This document shows positions 17,412 through 24,913 of a DNA stretch of 35,613 bases, in pieces (position 1 is the stretch's first letter; every line of letters begins with the position of its first letter). Origin of the DNA: Mangrovactinospora gilvigrisea (GTDB lineage: Bacteria; Actinomycetota; Actinomycetes; Streptomycetales; Streptomycetaceae); the NCBI RefSeq assembly GCF_001879105.1, contig NZ_MLCF01000030.1, positions 1 to 35,613 of the forward strand, in the 5' to 3' direction. The notes below the pieces were generated by a model that was not told the DNA's origin, searched no databases, and saw nothing but the letters and a program-made list of their open reading frames with translations. Made by a program: the position numbers and the translations under genes.

Positions 17412-19487
17412 GTGCCGAAACTGAGCGACCTTCCGAAACGGATCCTGATCGGCCGGGCGCAGCGCAGCGACCAACTGGGGGAGACCCTCCTCCCGAAGCG
17501 GATCGCGCTGCCGGTGTTCGCCAGCGACCCCCTGTCGTCGGTGGCCTACGCCCCCGGCGAGGTCCTGATGGTGCTCTCCATCGCCGGGGTCTCGTTCTAC
17601 CGGCTCAGCCCGTGGGTCACGCTGGCGATCGTGGTGCTGATGGCCACGGTGGTCGCGTCGTACCGGCAGAACGTGCACGCCTACCCCAGCGGCGGCGGCG
17701 ACTACGAGGTGGCCACCACCAACCTCGGACGGCGCGCCGGGCTGACGGTGGCCAGCGCGCTGCTCGTCGACTATGTGATGACCGTCGCGGTCTCCGTCTC
17801 CTCGGGGCTGGAGAACCTCGGCTCGGCGGTGCCCTTCGTCGCGCAGAACAAGGTGGCCTGCGGCGTCGCCGTGGTGGCCTTCCTGACGCTGGTCAACCTG
17901 CGCGGGGTGCGCGAGTCGGGCGTCCTGTTCGCCATCCCCACCTACGCGTTCGTCGCCGGTGTGCTGGGCGTGGTGGTCTGGGGCCTGTTCCGCTGGCTCG
18001 GGCTGGGCGACCACATGGCGGCGCCGACGGCCGGCTACACGCTGCGCGCCGAGCAGACCCATCTCGCCGGATTCGCCATGGTGTTCCTGCTGCTGCGGAC
18101 GTTCTCGTCCGGCTGCGCGGCGCTCACCGGGGTGGAGGCGATCAGCAACGGGGTGCCGGCGTTCCGCAAGCCCAAGAGCCGGAACGCGGCGACCACGCTG
18201 GCGATGATGGGCGCGCTGGCCGTGGTGATGTTCATCGGGATCCTGGCGCTGGCGCTGCACACCAAGGTGCGTATGGCGGAGGTCCCGGCGACCGACATCC
18301 TCATCAACGGCCGCCCGGCGGGCGGCGGCTACCACCAGGACCCGATCATCACGCAGGTGGCGGCGGCGGTCTTCGGCAACGGCTCGATCCCGTTCGTCTT
18401 CCTCGCCGCGGTCACCGCGCTGGTGCTCTTCCTCGCCGCCAACACCGCCTACAACGGCTTCCCGGTGCTGGGCTCGATCCTCGCCCGCGACCGCTACCTG
18501 CCCCGGCAGCTGGCGACCCGCGGCGACCGGCTCGCCTTCAGCAACGGCATCGTGCTGCTGGCGGTCTTCGCCGCGATCCTGATCTACGTCTACGGCGGCG
18601 ACTCCAACCGGCTGCTGCAGCTGTACATCGTCGGGGTGTTCGTCTCCTTCACGCTCAGCCAGACCGGCATGGTGCGGCACTGGAACCGGCATCTGCGCAC
18701 CGAGCAGGACCCGAAGAAGCGCGCCCGGATGAAGCGCTCCCGGGCGATCAACACCTTCGGGGCGTTCCTCACCGGCCTGGTGCTGCTGATCGTGATGGCC
18801 ACCAAGTTCCTGCACGGCGCCTGGGTGGCCGTCTCCGGCATGGTCGTCTTCTACCTGCTGATGAGCGCCGTCCACCGGCACTACAGCCGGGTCTCGGAGG
18901 AGCTGGAGGCCGACGACGACGCGCCCGAGCAGCTGCTGCCCTCCCGGGTGCACTCGGTGGTGCTCGTCTCCAAGCTGCACAAGCCGACGCTGCGGGCGCT
19001 CGCCTACGCGCGGGCGGCGCGCCCGTCCACGCTGGAGGCGGTCACCGTCTCGGTGGACGGCGAGGAGACGCGGTCGCTCCAGGAGGACTGGGACCGGCGG
19101 GGCATCCCGGTGCCGCTGAAGGTGCTGGCGTCCCCGTATCGCGAGGTCACCCGTCCGGTGATCGACTACGTCAAGGGCGTGCGCCGGGAGAGCCCGCGGG
19201 ACGTCGTCACGATCTACATCCCGGAATACGTCGTCGGGCACTGGTACGAGCATCTGCTGCACAATCAGAGTGCGCTGCGTCTGAAGGCGCGGCTGCTCTT
19301 CCTCCCCGGGGTGATGGTCACCTCGGTGCCCTACCAGCTGGAATCGGCGCGGGACGCCAAGCAGCGGCTGGTCCGGCGGGACTTCTCCGCGCCCGGTGCG
19401 GTGCGGCGCGGCTACCAGAAGCAGGGCGCGCCCGGCCGCGGCGCCAACGACGGCACGAACGACAGCACGACGCAATCGAGGACATGA
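17412..19487 (+). CDS. KimA-like APC-family permease, probable K+/H+ symporter
   Basis: The 691-residue protein has about 12 membrane helices (about 30-490) and a cytoplasmic C-terminal domain (about 510-645) resembling a stress-protein fold. It is usually annotated as an APC amino-acid permease, but long blocks match Bacillus subtilis KimA as I remember it: SDxLSSVAYxxxxxLxxL, LLVDYxxTVAVS, TFSSGCAALTGVEAISN, LYIVGVFVSFTLSQTG and WYEHLLHNQSA near the end. Residues aligned with the K+ and proton sites of KimA (Asp36, Tyr43, Asp117, Tyr118, Tyr377) appear intact as Asp39, Tyr46, Asp120, Tyr121 and Tyr405. K+ uptake is therefore more likely than amino-acid transport. KimA is inhibited by cyclic di-AMP at its C-terminal domain. 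It overlaps the methyltransferase gene by four bases. Specificity is inference. Confidence 0.83.
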   Translation: MPKLSDLPKRILIGRAQRSDQLGETLLPKRIALPVFASDPLSSVAYAPGEVLMVLSIAGVSFYRLSPWVTLAIVVLMATVVASYRQNVHAYPSGGGDYEVATTNLGRRAGLTVASALLVDYVMTVAVSVSSGLENLGSAVPFVAQNKVACGVAVVAFLTLVNLRGVRESGVLFAIPTYAFVAGVLGVVVWGLFRWLGLGDHMAAPTAGYTLRAEQTHLAGFAMVFLLLRTFSSGCAALTGVEAISNGVPAFRKPKSRNAATTLAMMGALAVVMFIGILALALHTKVRMAEVPATDILINGRPAGGGYHQDPIITQVAAAVFGNGSIPFVFLAAVTALVLFLAANTAYNGFPVLGSILARDRYLPRQLATRGDRLAFSNGIVLLAVFAAILIYVYGGDSNRLLQLYIVGVFVSFTLSQTGMVRHWNRHLRTEQDPKKRARMKRSRAINTFGAFLTGLVLLIVMATKFLHGAWVAVSGMVVFYLLMSAVHRHYSRVSEELEADDDAPEQLLPSRVHSVVLVSKLHKPTLRALAYARAARPSTLEAVTVSVDGEETRSLQEDWDRRGIPVPLKVLASPYREVTRPVIDYVKGVRRESPRDVVTIYIPEYVVGHWYEHLLHNQSALRLKARLLFLPGVMVTSVPYQLESARDAKQRLVRRDFSAPGAVRRGYQKQGAPGRGANDGTNDSTTQSRT

Positions 19488-20803
19488 TGCAGCAGCGGGA
19501 ACGGGCCCAGGACCTCGTCGGGCAGCGCTACGAGGTCGAGGTCGGCCCGGTCGCGCACGGCGGGCACTGCGTGGCCAAGCACGAGGGCCGCGTGCTGTTC
19601 GTGCGCCACGCCCTGCCCGGCGAGCGGGTGGTGGCCGAGGTCACGGACGGCGGCGAGGGCTCGCGCTTCCTGCGGGCGGACGCGGTGGAGGTGCTGGAGG
19701 CCTCCCCGGACCGGGTGCCGGCGCCCTGCCCGTACGCCGGGCCGGGCCGCTGCGGAGGCTGCGACTGGCAGCACGCGGCGCTCGGCGCGCAGCGGCGGCT
19801 CAAGGCGGACGTGCTCACCGAGCAGCTGCGGCGGCTCGCCGGGGTGGAGCCGTCCGAGGTGGGCTGGGACGGCAGCGTCGCCCCGGCGCCGGGCGACAAG
19901 GTGGCGAAGGGGCAGGTCCCGGCGTGGCGCACCCGGGTGGACTTCGCGGTGGACGAGGACGGCCGGGCCGGCCTGCGCCGGCACCGCTCGCACGAGGTGG
20001 AGCCGGTCGAGCACTGCCTGATCGCCGCGGAGGGCGTCGAGGAGCTGGGCGTCGAGGAGCACTCCTGGCCGGGCATGGCCGAGGTGGAGGCGATCGCCGC
20101 GACCGGTTCGAAGGACCGTCAGGTGGTGCTGGAGCCGCGGCCGGGCGCCCGGCTGCCGCTCGTCGAGCTGGACCGGCCGGTGTCGGTGACCCGGGTGGAC
20201 GAGCAGGGCGGCCGGGTGCGGGTGCACGGCCGGCAGTTCGTCCGGGAGCGGGCCGCGGACCGCACCTGGCGGGTGAGCCAGGGCGGGTTCTGGCAGGTGC
20301 ACCGCTCGGCGCCGGAGGTGCTGGTGGAGGCCGTGATGGCCGGACTTAACCCGCGGGACGGCGACATGGCGCTCGACCTGTACTGCGGGGTGGGGCTCTT
20401 CGCCGGGGCGCTCGCCGCGCGGGTCGGCGAGGAGGGGGCGGTGCTGGGCATCGAGTCCTCCAAGCAGGCGGTCTCCGACGCGCGGTTCAACCTTGCCGAC
20501 CTGGAGCGGGTGCGGGTGGAGAAGGGGCGCGTGGAGGAGGTGCTGCCGCGCACCGGGATCGAGGAGTGCGACCTGGTGGTGATGGACCCGCCGCGGTCGG
20601 GCGCGGGCCGCGAGGTGACGGCGGCGGTCGCGGGCCTGGGCCCGCGGCGGATCGCGTACGTGGCATGCGACCCCGCGGCGCTGGCTCGCGACCTCGCCTA
20701 CTTCCGGGAGTCCGGGTACCGGCCGATCTCGCTCAAGGCGTTCGACCTCTTCCCGATGACGCATCACCTGGAGTGCGTGGCGACGCTGGTGCGGATGGGC
20801 TGA
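19484..20803 (+). CDS. TrmA/RumA-type 5-methyluridine RNA methyltransferase
   Basis: This 439-residue enzyme has an N-terminal TRAM RNA-binding domain (about 11-74), an iron-sulphur cysteine set (Cys82, Cys90, Cys93, probably Cys178, with RCGGCDWQH), and a class I SAM domain with DLYCGVG (298-304), MDPPRSG (367-373) and the catalytic Cys395 in VACDPAAL. The family methylates C5 of uridine in 23S rRNA or tRNA; TRAM plus Fe-S favours RlmD-like chemistry, but the target site is unknown. The ATG overlaps the permease stop (ATGA) and a second ATG follows directly. The Fe-S spacing is C-x7-C-x2-C. Coupling to a potassium permease is conserved in actinobacteria but unexplained. Confidence 0.9.
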   Translation: MMQQRERAQDLVGQRYEVEVGPVAHGGHCVAKHEGRVLFVRHALPGERVVAEVTDGGEGSRFLRADAVEVLEASPDRVPAPCPYAGPGRCGGCDWQHAALGAQRRLKADVLTEQLRRLAGVEPSEVGWDGSVAPAPGDKVAKGQVPAWRTRVDFAVDEDGRAGLRRHRSHEVEPVEHCLIAAEGVEELGVEEHSWPGMAEVEAIAATGSKDRQVVLEPRPGARLPLVELDRPVSVTRVDEQGGRVRVHGRQFVRERAADRTWRVSQGGFWQVHRSAPEVLVEAVMAGLNPRDGDMALDLYCGVGLFAGALAARVGEEGAVLGIESSKQAVSDARFNLADLERVRVEKGRVEEVLPRTGIEECDLVVMDPPRSGAGREVTAAVAGLGPRRIAYVACDPAALARDLAYFRESGYRPISLKAFDLFPMTHHLECVATLVRMG

Positions 20804-20898
20804 GGCGGCCGGCGGCGCCGCCCTGCGGGGGCCGCGCTTGCGGTGCGGGGGCGGTCGCCGGGCGGCGGGTCGGTGGTGGTCACTCGTGCAGTTCCCCG

Positions 20899-20914
20899 CG
20901 CCCCTTACGGGGCG
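20899..20914. terminator. Hairpin between convergent genes, with a common Streptomyces repeat
   Basis: A 6-bp CGCCCC/GGGGCG stem closes a TTAC loop. The sequence at 20889-20914 (GCAGTTCCCCGCGCCCC onward) is a motif that I have seen many times at Streptomyces gene ends. The TAA stop of the minus-strand gene (20905-20907) lies in the loop, so the terminator and the end of that gene overlap. Confidence 0.5.
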
Positions 20915-21558
20915 GCGGCCACGGTGAAGCGGGTGCGGGGGAAGCGGCGCTGCTCCAGCTCGTCGAGGAGGGCCGCGGCGAGGTCTTCGGTGGTGATCGC
21001 GGAGGCGCCGTCCGGGGCCGTCAGCAGGGCGTCGCGGCCGAGGCGGTAGCGGCCGGTGCGGGTGCCGGGGCCGAGCATCGCGGGCGGGCTGAGGTAGGTC
21101 CAGTCGGCCTCCGGGTCGGCGGCGGCCTCCTCGCGGACGGCGTCGTACTGGGCGTTGCTCGCCAGCGCGATGGCGCGCCAGGCGGGGTCGACGTAGCGCG
21201 GGTCGTCCACCGCGAGCCCGCCGTCCGGGGCGGTGAGGCTCCCCGCGCCGCCGACGATCAGCACCCGCACCCCGGCCGCCGCCGCGCCGCGCAGCAGCGC
21301 GCGGGCGGTGGCGGGGTGCTCGTGCTCGCGGCCGGGCGCCGGGCGGGTGGCGGAGACCAGCGCGTCCTGGCCGGCGGCGAGCGCGGCGACCTGCGCCGCC
21401 TCGGCGGCGTCCGCGGTGCGGACGGCGACGCCCGCGGGGAGGCCGGTGGCGCGTTCGGGGCTGCGGACGGCGGCGGTGACGCGGTGGCCGCGGGCCAGCG
21501 CCTCGTCGACGATGCGGCGTCCGGTGGTGCCGGCGGCTCCGATGACGGTGATCCTCAT
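20905..21558 (-). CDS. NAD(P)-binding atypical SDR / NmrA-like protein
   Basis: This 217-residue protein has a Rossmann fold with the glycine motif GAAGTTGRRI (7-16), then AVRSPERA (32-39, a likely NADP-binding Arg/Ser pair) and VRVLIVGGAGSL. The late YLSPPAMLGPGTRTGRYRLG is typical of the NAD(P)H-binding (BLVRB/SDR5-like) family, which includes YwnB and similar proteins. No catalytic YxxxK is clear, so a regulatory or weak reductase role is possible. It starts five bases after the stop of the DMT gene and would be under the same MarR control. Confidence 0.85.
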   Translation of the reverse strand: MRITVIGAAGTTGRRIVDEALARGHRVTAAVRSPERATGLPAGVAVRTADAAEAAQVAALAAGQDALVSATRPAPGREHEHPATARALLRGAAAAGVRVLIVGGAGSLTAPDGGLAVDDPRYVDPAWRAIALASNAQYDAVREEAAADPEADWTYLSPPAMLGPGTRTGRYRLGRDALLTAPDGASAITTEDLAAALLDELEQRRFPRTRFTVAAAP

Positions 21559-21563
21559 GGCGG

Positions 21564-22439
21564 TCAGATTCCCTTCGCGAGGGCGGGCTCGGGGCGGGCG
21601 GGGGTGAACTGCGCGGCGGCGACGGACGTCAGCGCGAGGGCGAAGCCGAGGACCTGGACGGGCGTGAGGCCCTGCCCCAGCGCGGCCCAGCCGACGATCG
21701 CGGCGACCAGCGGGGAGAGCAGCGGGAGGAAGGAGACCGCGGCGACCGGCAGCCGGGCTATGCCGCGGAACCACAGCAGGTAGGCGGCGAGGGTGCCGAC
21801 GATCGCCAGCCAGGCGTAGCCGAGCACCGCGGGCGTGTCCAGCGCCGGCGGCGGGCCCTCGACGGCGAGCGCGAGGGGGACGATCAGCAGCCCGCCGGCG
21901 GTCAGCTGCCAGCCGGTGACGGCCAGCGCACCGACGCCCGCGGGGCGCCCCCAGCGCTTGGCCAGGACGGTGCCGAGCGCCATGGAGGCGGTGCCGGCGA
22001 GCCCGGCGGCGATGCCGAGCGGGTCGGGGGAGGCCTGGGCGCGGAGCACCACCAGGGCGACCCCGGCGACCCCGGCGACGGCCCAGCCGAGCCGCCGGCG
22101 GGTGGGCCGGTCGCCGAGCACCGGCATCGCGAAGAGCGCGGCGAGCAGCGGCTGGGCGGCGCCGAGGGTGGCGGCCAGGCCGCCGGGGAGCCGGTAGGCG
22201 GCGACGAACAGCAGCACGAAGAAGGCGCCGATGTTGAGGGTGCCGAGCACCAGCGAGCGCCACCACCAGACGCCCTGCGGCAGGCGGCGGGCCAGCGCCA
22301 GGGCGATCAGGCCGGCCGGGAGGGCGCGCAGCACCCCGGAGAGCAGCGGCCGGTCTGGCGGCAGCCATTGGCTGGTGACCAGGTAGGTGGTGCCCCAGGC
22401 GGCGGGGGCGAGAGCGGTGGGAAGCACGGTGCGGTTCAC
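21564..22439 (-). CDS. EamA/DMT-family exporter
   Basis: This 291-residue protein has ten predicted membrane helices arranged as two EamA repeats (about 1-135 and 145-280). Typical blocks include LAPAAWGTTYLVTSQWLPP in helix 1 and LAAYLLWFRGIARLPVAAVSFLPLLSPLVAAIVGWAALGQ in helices 8-9. Such proteins export amino acids, metabolites or drugs; the substrate is unknown. The GTG at 22439 has GAGGAGG upstream. It is divergent from a MarR-type regulator with two palindromes in the 108-base gap, an arrangement usual for regulated efflux. Confidence 0.88.
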   Translation of the reverse strand: MNRTVLPTALAPAAWGTTYLVTSQWLPPDRPLLSGVLRALPAGLIALALARRLPQGVWWWRSLVLGTLNIGAFFVLLFVAAYRLPGGLAATLGAAQPLLAALFAMPVLGDRPTRRRLGWAVAGVAGVALVVLRAQASPDPLGIAAGLAGTASMALGTVLAKRWGRPAGVGALAVTGWQLTAGGLLIVPLALAVEGPPPALDTPAVLGYAWLAIVGTLAAYLLWFRGIARLPVAAVSFLPLLSPLVAAIVGWAALGQGLTPVQVLGFALALTSVAAAQFTPARPEPALAKGI

Positions 22440-22465
22440 GGGAGCCTCCTCGGCGAAAACGTCTT

Positions 22466-22486
22466 AATGTCGAACTGTTCGACGTT
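22466..22486. promoter_or_regulatory. MarR operator 1 (21-bp palindrome)
   Basis: Arms of ten bases around one central T (AATGTCGAAC at 22466-22475, GTTCGACGTT at 22477-22486) pair at nine of ten positions. It lies between the exporter start and the marR start, nearer the exporter. Confidence 0.6.
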
Positions 22487-22511
22487 GAGGAGACTAGGCC
22501 TCTGCTACCTT

Positions 22512-22532
22512 GATGTCAAACACTTCAACATT
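22512..22532. promoter_or_regulatory. MarR operator 2 (imperfect 21-bp palindrome)
   Basis: GATGTCAAAC at 22512-22521 and CTTCAACATT at 22523-22532 flank one A and match the first site in layout (TGTCRAAC on the left, TTCRACRTT on the right). Its centre is 46 bases from that of the first site, and it ends 15 bases before the marR ATG, so it probably autoregulates. Confidence 0.5.
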
Positions 22533-22547
22533 GAGGAGTTGAGGTCG

Positions 22548-23072
22548 ATGCCGGCGGACACCCGAGGCGACAACGTCGACCGCGTCCTGGAGCAGTGGCG
22601 CGCCGAGCGCCCGGCCCTGGACGCCGCGCCGATGGGCGTGGTGGGCCGCGTCCAACGGGCCTGCCGGCTGCTGGAGAAGGGCCTCGGCGACTACTTCGCC
22701 ACCCAGGGCCTGCAGCTGTGGGAGTTCGACATCCTCGCCACCCTGCTGCGCTCCGGCCCCCCGTACCGGCTCACCGCGGGCGCGCTCGGCGCCAGCGCGA
22801 TGGTCACCTCGGGGGCCGTCACCAACCGCGTCGACCGGCTCGTCAAGCGCGGGCTGGTGGACCGGGAGACCGATCCGGACAACCGGCGCAGCGTGCTGAT
22901 CGGGCTCACCGAGGAGGGCCGCGCGCTCGTCGACACCGCGCTCAGCGGCCATGTCGCCAACGAGCGGCGGCTGCTGGAGTCGCTCGACCCCGAGCAGCAG
23001 GACGCCCTCGCCGGGCTGCTGCGCACCCTGCTGGTCGATCTGGGCGACGCGCCCGGCGAGGGCGGGTCCTGA
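22548..23072 (+). CDS. MarR-family transcriptional regulator
   Basis: The 174-residue protein has a dimerisation helix start (DNVDRVLEQWRAERPALD) and a winged helix-turn-helix (about 62-130). The recognition region is LTAGALGASAMVTSGAVTNRVDRLVKRGLVDRE and the wing is DPDNRRSVLIGLTEEGRAL with the conserved Asp and Arg. The ATG at 22548 is preceded by GAGGAG. It probably represses the divergent exporter and itself through the palindromes at 22466 and 22512. The ligand is not predictable. Confidence 0.93.
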   Translation: MPADTRGDNVDRVLEQWRAERPALDAAPMGVVGRVQRACRLLEKGLGDYFATQGLQLWEFDILATLLRSGPPYRLTAGALGASAMVTSGAVTNRVDRLVKRGLVDRETDPDNRRSVLIGLTEEGRALVDTALSGHVANERRLLESLDPEQQDALAGLLRTLLVDLGDAPGEGGS

Positions 23073-23079
23073 GCCTCCG

Positions 23080-23397
23080 TCAGGAGGCCGCGCGGTAGGA
23101 GAAGTCGTCCACCGTGGCGCTGCCGACGGCGGGGTGTCCTGGGTGATCACCAGTTTGCGGTCACCGCTGGAGATGGCGCTGAGGTCGACCCGCTCGGCGT
23201 GCGAGCCGGTGTGCGCGTCCGCGGTGTACGTCCAGGCGGCGGTGGAGGTGCCGTAGCCGACGGTGGAGACCGTGGTGCCCCGCGGGGCGCGCGCGGCCGG
23301 CCGGTCGAGGAACGCCGAGAGCAGCGCCGGCGTGGTGGCGCAGGTGGGCTCGCAGGAGTCGGCGCACCCATGGTGGAAGACCGGCGGCACCGAGCCG
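23080..23397 (-). pseudogene. Decayed C-terminal pieces of a secreted deacetylase-type protein
   Basis: On the minus strand three remnants can be read in order. First is VPPVFHHGCADSC through TPALLSAFLDRPAARAPRGTTVSTVG. It is joined directly to YGTSTAAWTYTADAHTG through SGDRKLVITQDT. A change of frame then leads to ATVDDFSYRAAS and the stop at 23080-23082. As I recall, these pieces occur in this order but far apart in Streptomyces secreted polysaccharide deacetylase-type proteins with a C-terminal accessory domain. That implies at least two internal deletions, one a frameshift. There is no start or signal peptide. It cannot make a working product. Confidence 0.55.
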
Positions 23398-23403
23398 CCG
23401 CGG

Positions 23404-23562
23404 GTCGTCGGCGCAGCGCTCCAGGCGCAGACGGTCGTCACGCGTCAGGTCGGCGCGGCGCGCCCGGATCGCCTCGAGGCGCCGCGGACTCGCATCCAGG
23501 CCGACGACCCGGCAGTCGGCGTCGAGCAGGCCGAGCGCGGTGGGCAGGCCGACATAGCCGAG
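23404..23562 (-). pseudogene. Fragment of a nucleotide-sugar dehydrogenase N-terminus
   Basis: The minus strand reads LGYVGLPTALGLL, then DADCRVVGLDASPRRLEAIR, then ARRADLTRDDRLRLERCADD. This is the start of the NAD-binding domain of the UDP-glucose/GDP-mannose dehydrogenase family, in which GLGYVGLP and GxDxxxxxVexl are hallmarks. The first strand (MxVxVVG) is missing, and the fragment ends where the deacetylase-type fragment begins in another frame. Only about 53 of the usual 430 residues are left. Confidence 0.6.
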
Positions 23563-23603
23563 GCGGGCGCCGCAGGTGCCGCCGCCCCACCGGGTTTCGC
23601 GGG

Positions 23604-24500
23604 CTACGGATCGGCCCTGGGGATGCGGATCGCGGGGTTTTCGGACGGCTGTGTTCCGATCACCGCGGTGGCGTCCGTTTCCGTGCAGCGCTCCACGCGG
23701 GCCGCGAGTCCGGCGCTCCGGAACGCCGCCAGCGCGCCCGCCGCCTGGCGGTCGCTCGTCTCCACCAGCAGCACCCCGCCGGGGGCCAGCCAGCCCGCCG
23801 CGGCCTCGGCGGCGACCCGGCGGTGCGGGGCGAGCCCGTCCGGGCCGCCGTCGAGCGCGACCCGCGGCTCGTGGTCGCGCGCCTCGGACGGCAGCAGGCC
23901 GATCTCGCCGCTCGGGACGTAGGGCATATTGGCCGTCAGCACCGCGATCCGGCCGCGGAGTTCGGACGGCAGCGCGTCGAAGAGGTCGCCCTGGTGGACC
24001 CGCGCCCCGAAGGCGGCGAGGTTGCGGCGCGCCCACTGGACGGCGACCGGGTCGACGTCCGCGGCGTGCAGCTCCGCGCCGGGGACGGCGTCCGCCGCCA
24101 GCGCCGCGGCGAGCGCGCCCGAGCCGCAGCCCAGGTCGACGGCGACCGGCCGCGGGGCGCGGGCCACCGCCTCGCGCAGCGCCCGGCGGGCGAGGCCGGC
24201 GAGGAACTCTGTGCGGCGGCGGGGCACGAACACCCCGGGCCCGACCGCGATGCGCAGACCGCAGAACTCGGCCCAGCCGACGACGTGTTCCAGCGGGCGG
24301 CCGGAGGCGCGCAGCGCCACCAGGGCGTCGAGCTCCTGCGGGGTCGCGGCCTCGGCGGCCAGCAGCGCGGCCTCGTCCTCGGCGAAGACGCAGCCGGCGG
24401 CGCGCAGCCGCACGACGGCGGCCGCAAGGGGGGAGCCTTCGGCGGGAGATGCGGGAGATGCGGGAGTCGGGGAAGGGGCGGGCACGCGGCGGGTGGTCAT
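23604..24500 (-). CDS. PrmC-related protein-glutamine methyltransferase
   Basis: This 298-residue SAM-dependent methyltransferase has the PrmC/HemK layout. A Pro/Ala/Ser-rich N-terminus (1-24) leads to a helical domain with RPLEHVVGWAEFCGLRIAVGPGVFVPRRRTEFL. The SAM-binding domain has DLGCGSGALAAAL (122-134) and AADVDPVAVQWARRNL. The usual catalytic NPPY is NMPY (191-194), as in a separate actinobacterial PrmC-related group (TIGR03704, as I recall) annotated as putative N5-glutamine methyltransferases. Its substrate is not known, and the canonical prmC for release factors is normally elsewhere, next to prfA. The start is an ATG with GAAAGG upstream. Confidence 0.85.
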   Translation of the reverse strand: MTTRRVPAPSPTPASPASPAEGSPLAAAVVRLRAAGCVFAEDEAALLAAEAATPQELDALVALRASGRPLEHVVGWAEFCGLRIAVGPGVFVPRRRTEFLAGLARRALREAVARAPRPVAVDLGCGSGALAAALAADAVPGAELHAADVDPVAVQWARRNLAAFGARVHQGDLFDALPSELRGRIAVLTANMPYVPSGEIGLLPSEARDHEPRVALDGGPDGLAPHRRVAAEAAAGWLAPGGVLLVETSDRQAAGALAAFRSAGLAARVERCTETDATAVIGTQPSENPAIRIPRADP

Positions 24501-24913
24501 GGCGGGGGCCTTTCGGGGACCGCGGGGCGCCCCCGGGGGCGTGCGGCGCGGCCGCGCGACGCCTGCCGTACGGCATGCTGCGACGCGTGCTCAGGCCATC
24601 GGCACCCGGGGCGGGAGCGCCCGAACCGGACGGACGGTGATCGTTCCCACCTCCTCGGGCCGGCTGCCTGCGGCAGCGGCGGATCGCGCCGGGCCTCCGG
24701 CGCGCGCTCACAGTACACCGCCGCGCCGCAGGCCGGTAACGGTTCCGCACGGCCGCAACCCGCCGCGCCCGCCGTGCGTATTCGCGGATGGACAACGAAG
24801 GACAGCATGCGCTTACCGCACAGGGGGAGGGGGCGGTACCGGTGTCGCCGGAAATGATGAAGCGTCACCTCAGGATCGTCGGTCCGGACGAGCGCGCCGC
24901 TAGCGTGCCCGTC
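24501..24913. promoter_or_regulatory. Divergent intergenic region before the ATPase gene
   Basis: These 413 bases lie between the PrmC-related and ATPase genes. An in-frame ATG at 24788 could extend the ATPase by 42 residues, but that sequence is not ATPase-like and a promoter box lies inside it. A TGATCGTTCCCACCTCC patch near 24640 and AT-richer sequence near 24775-24800 are the only other features that I see. Confidence 0.35.
24901..24906 (+). promoter_or_regulatory. -10 box for a leaderless ATPase transcript
   Basis: TAGCGT ends seven bases before the ATG at 24914 with no ribosome-binding site between, supporting that ATG over the one at 24788. Confidence 0.45.

Noticed and set aside
20804..24500. 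An integrated mobile element in the accessory region
   Set aside because: There is no integrase, transposase, tRNA attachment site or flanking repeat; only decayed genes suggest past rearrangement.
24788..24913. A 42-residue N-terminal extension of the ATPase
   Set aside because: The residues are not conserved-looking, and a TAGCGT promoter box lies inside it, seven bases before a better ATG.
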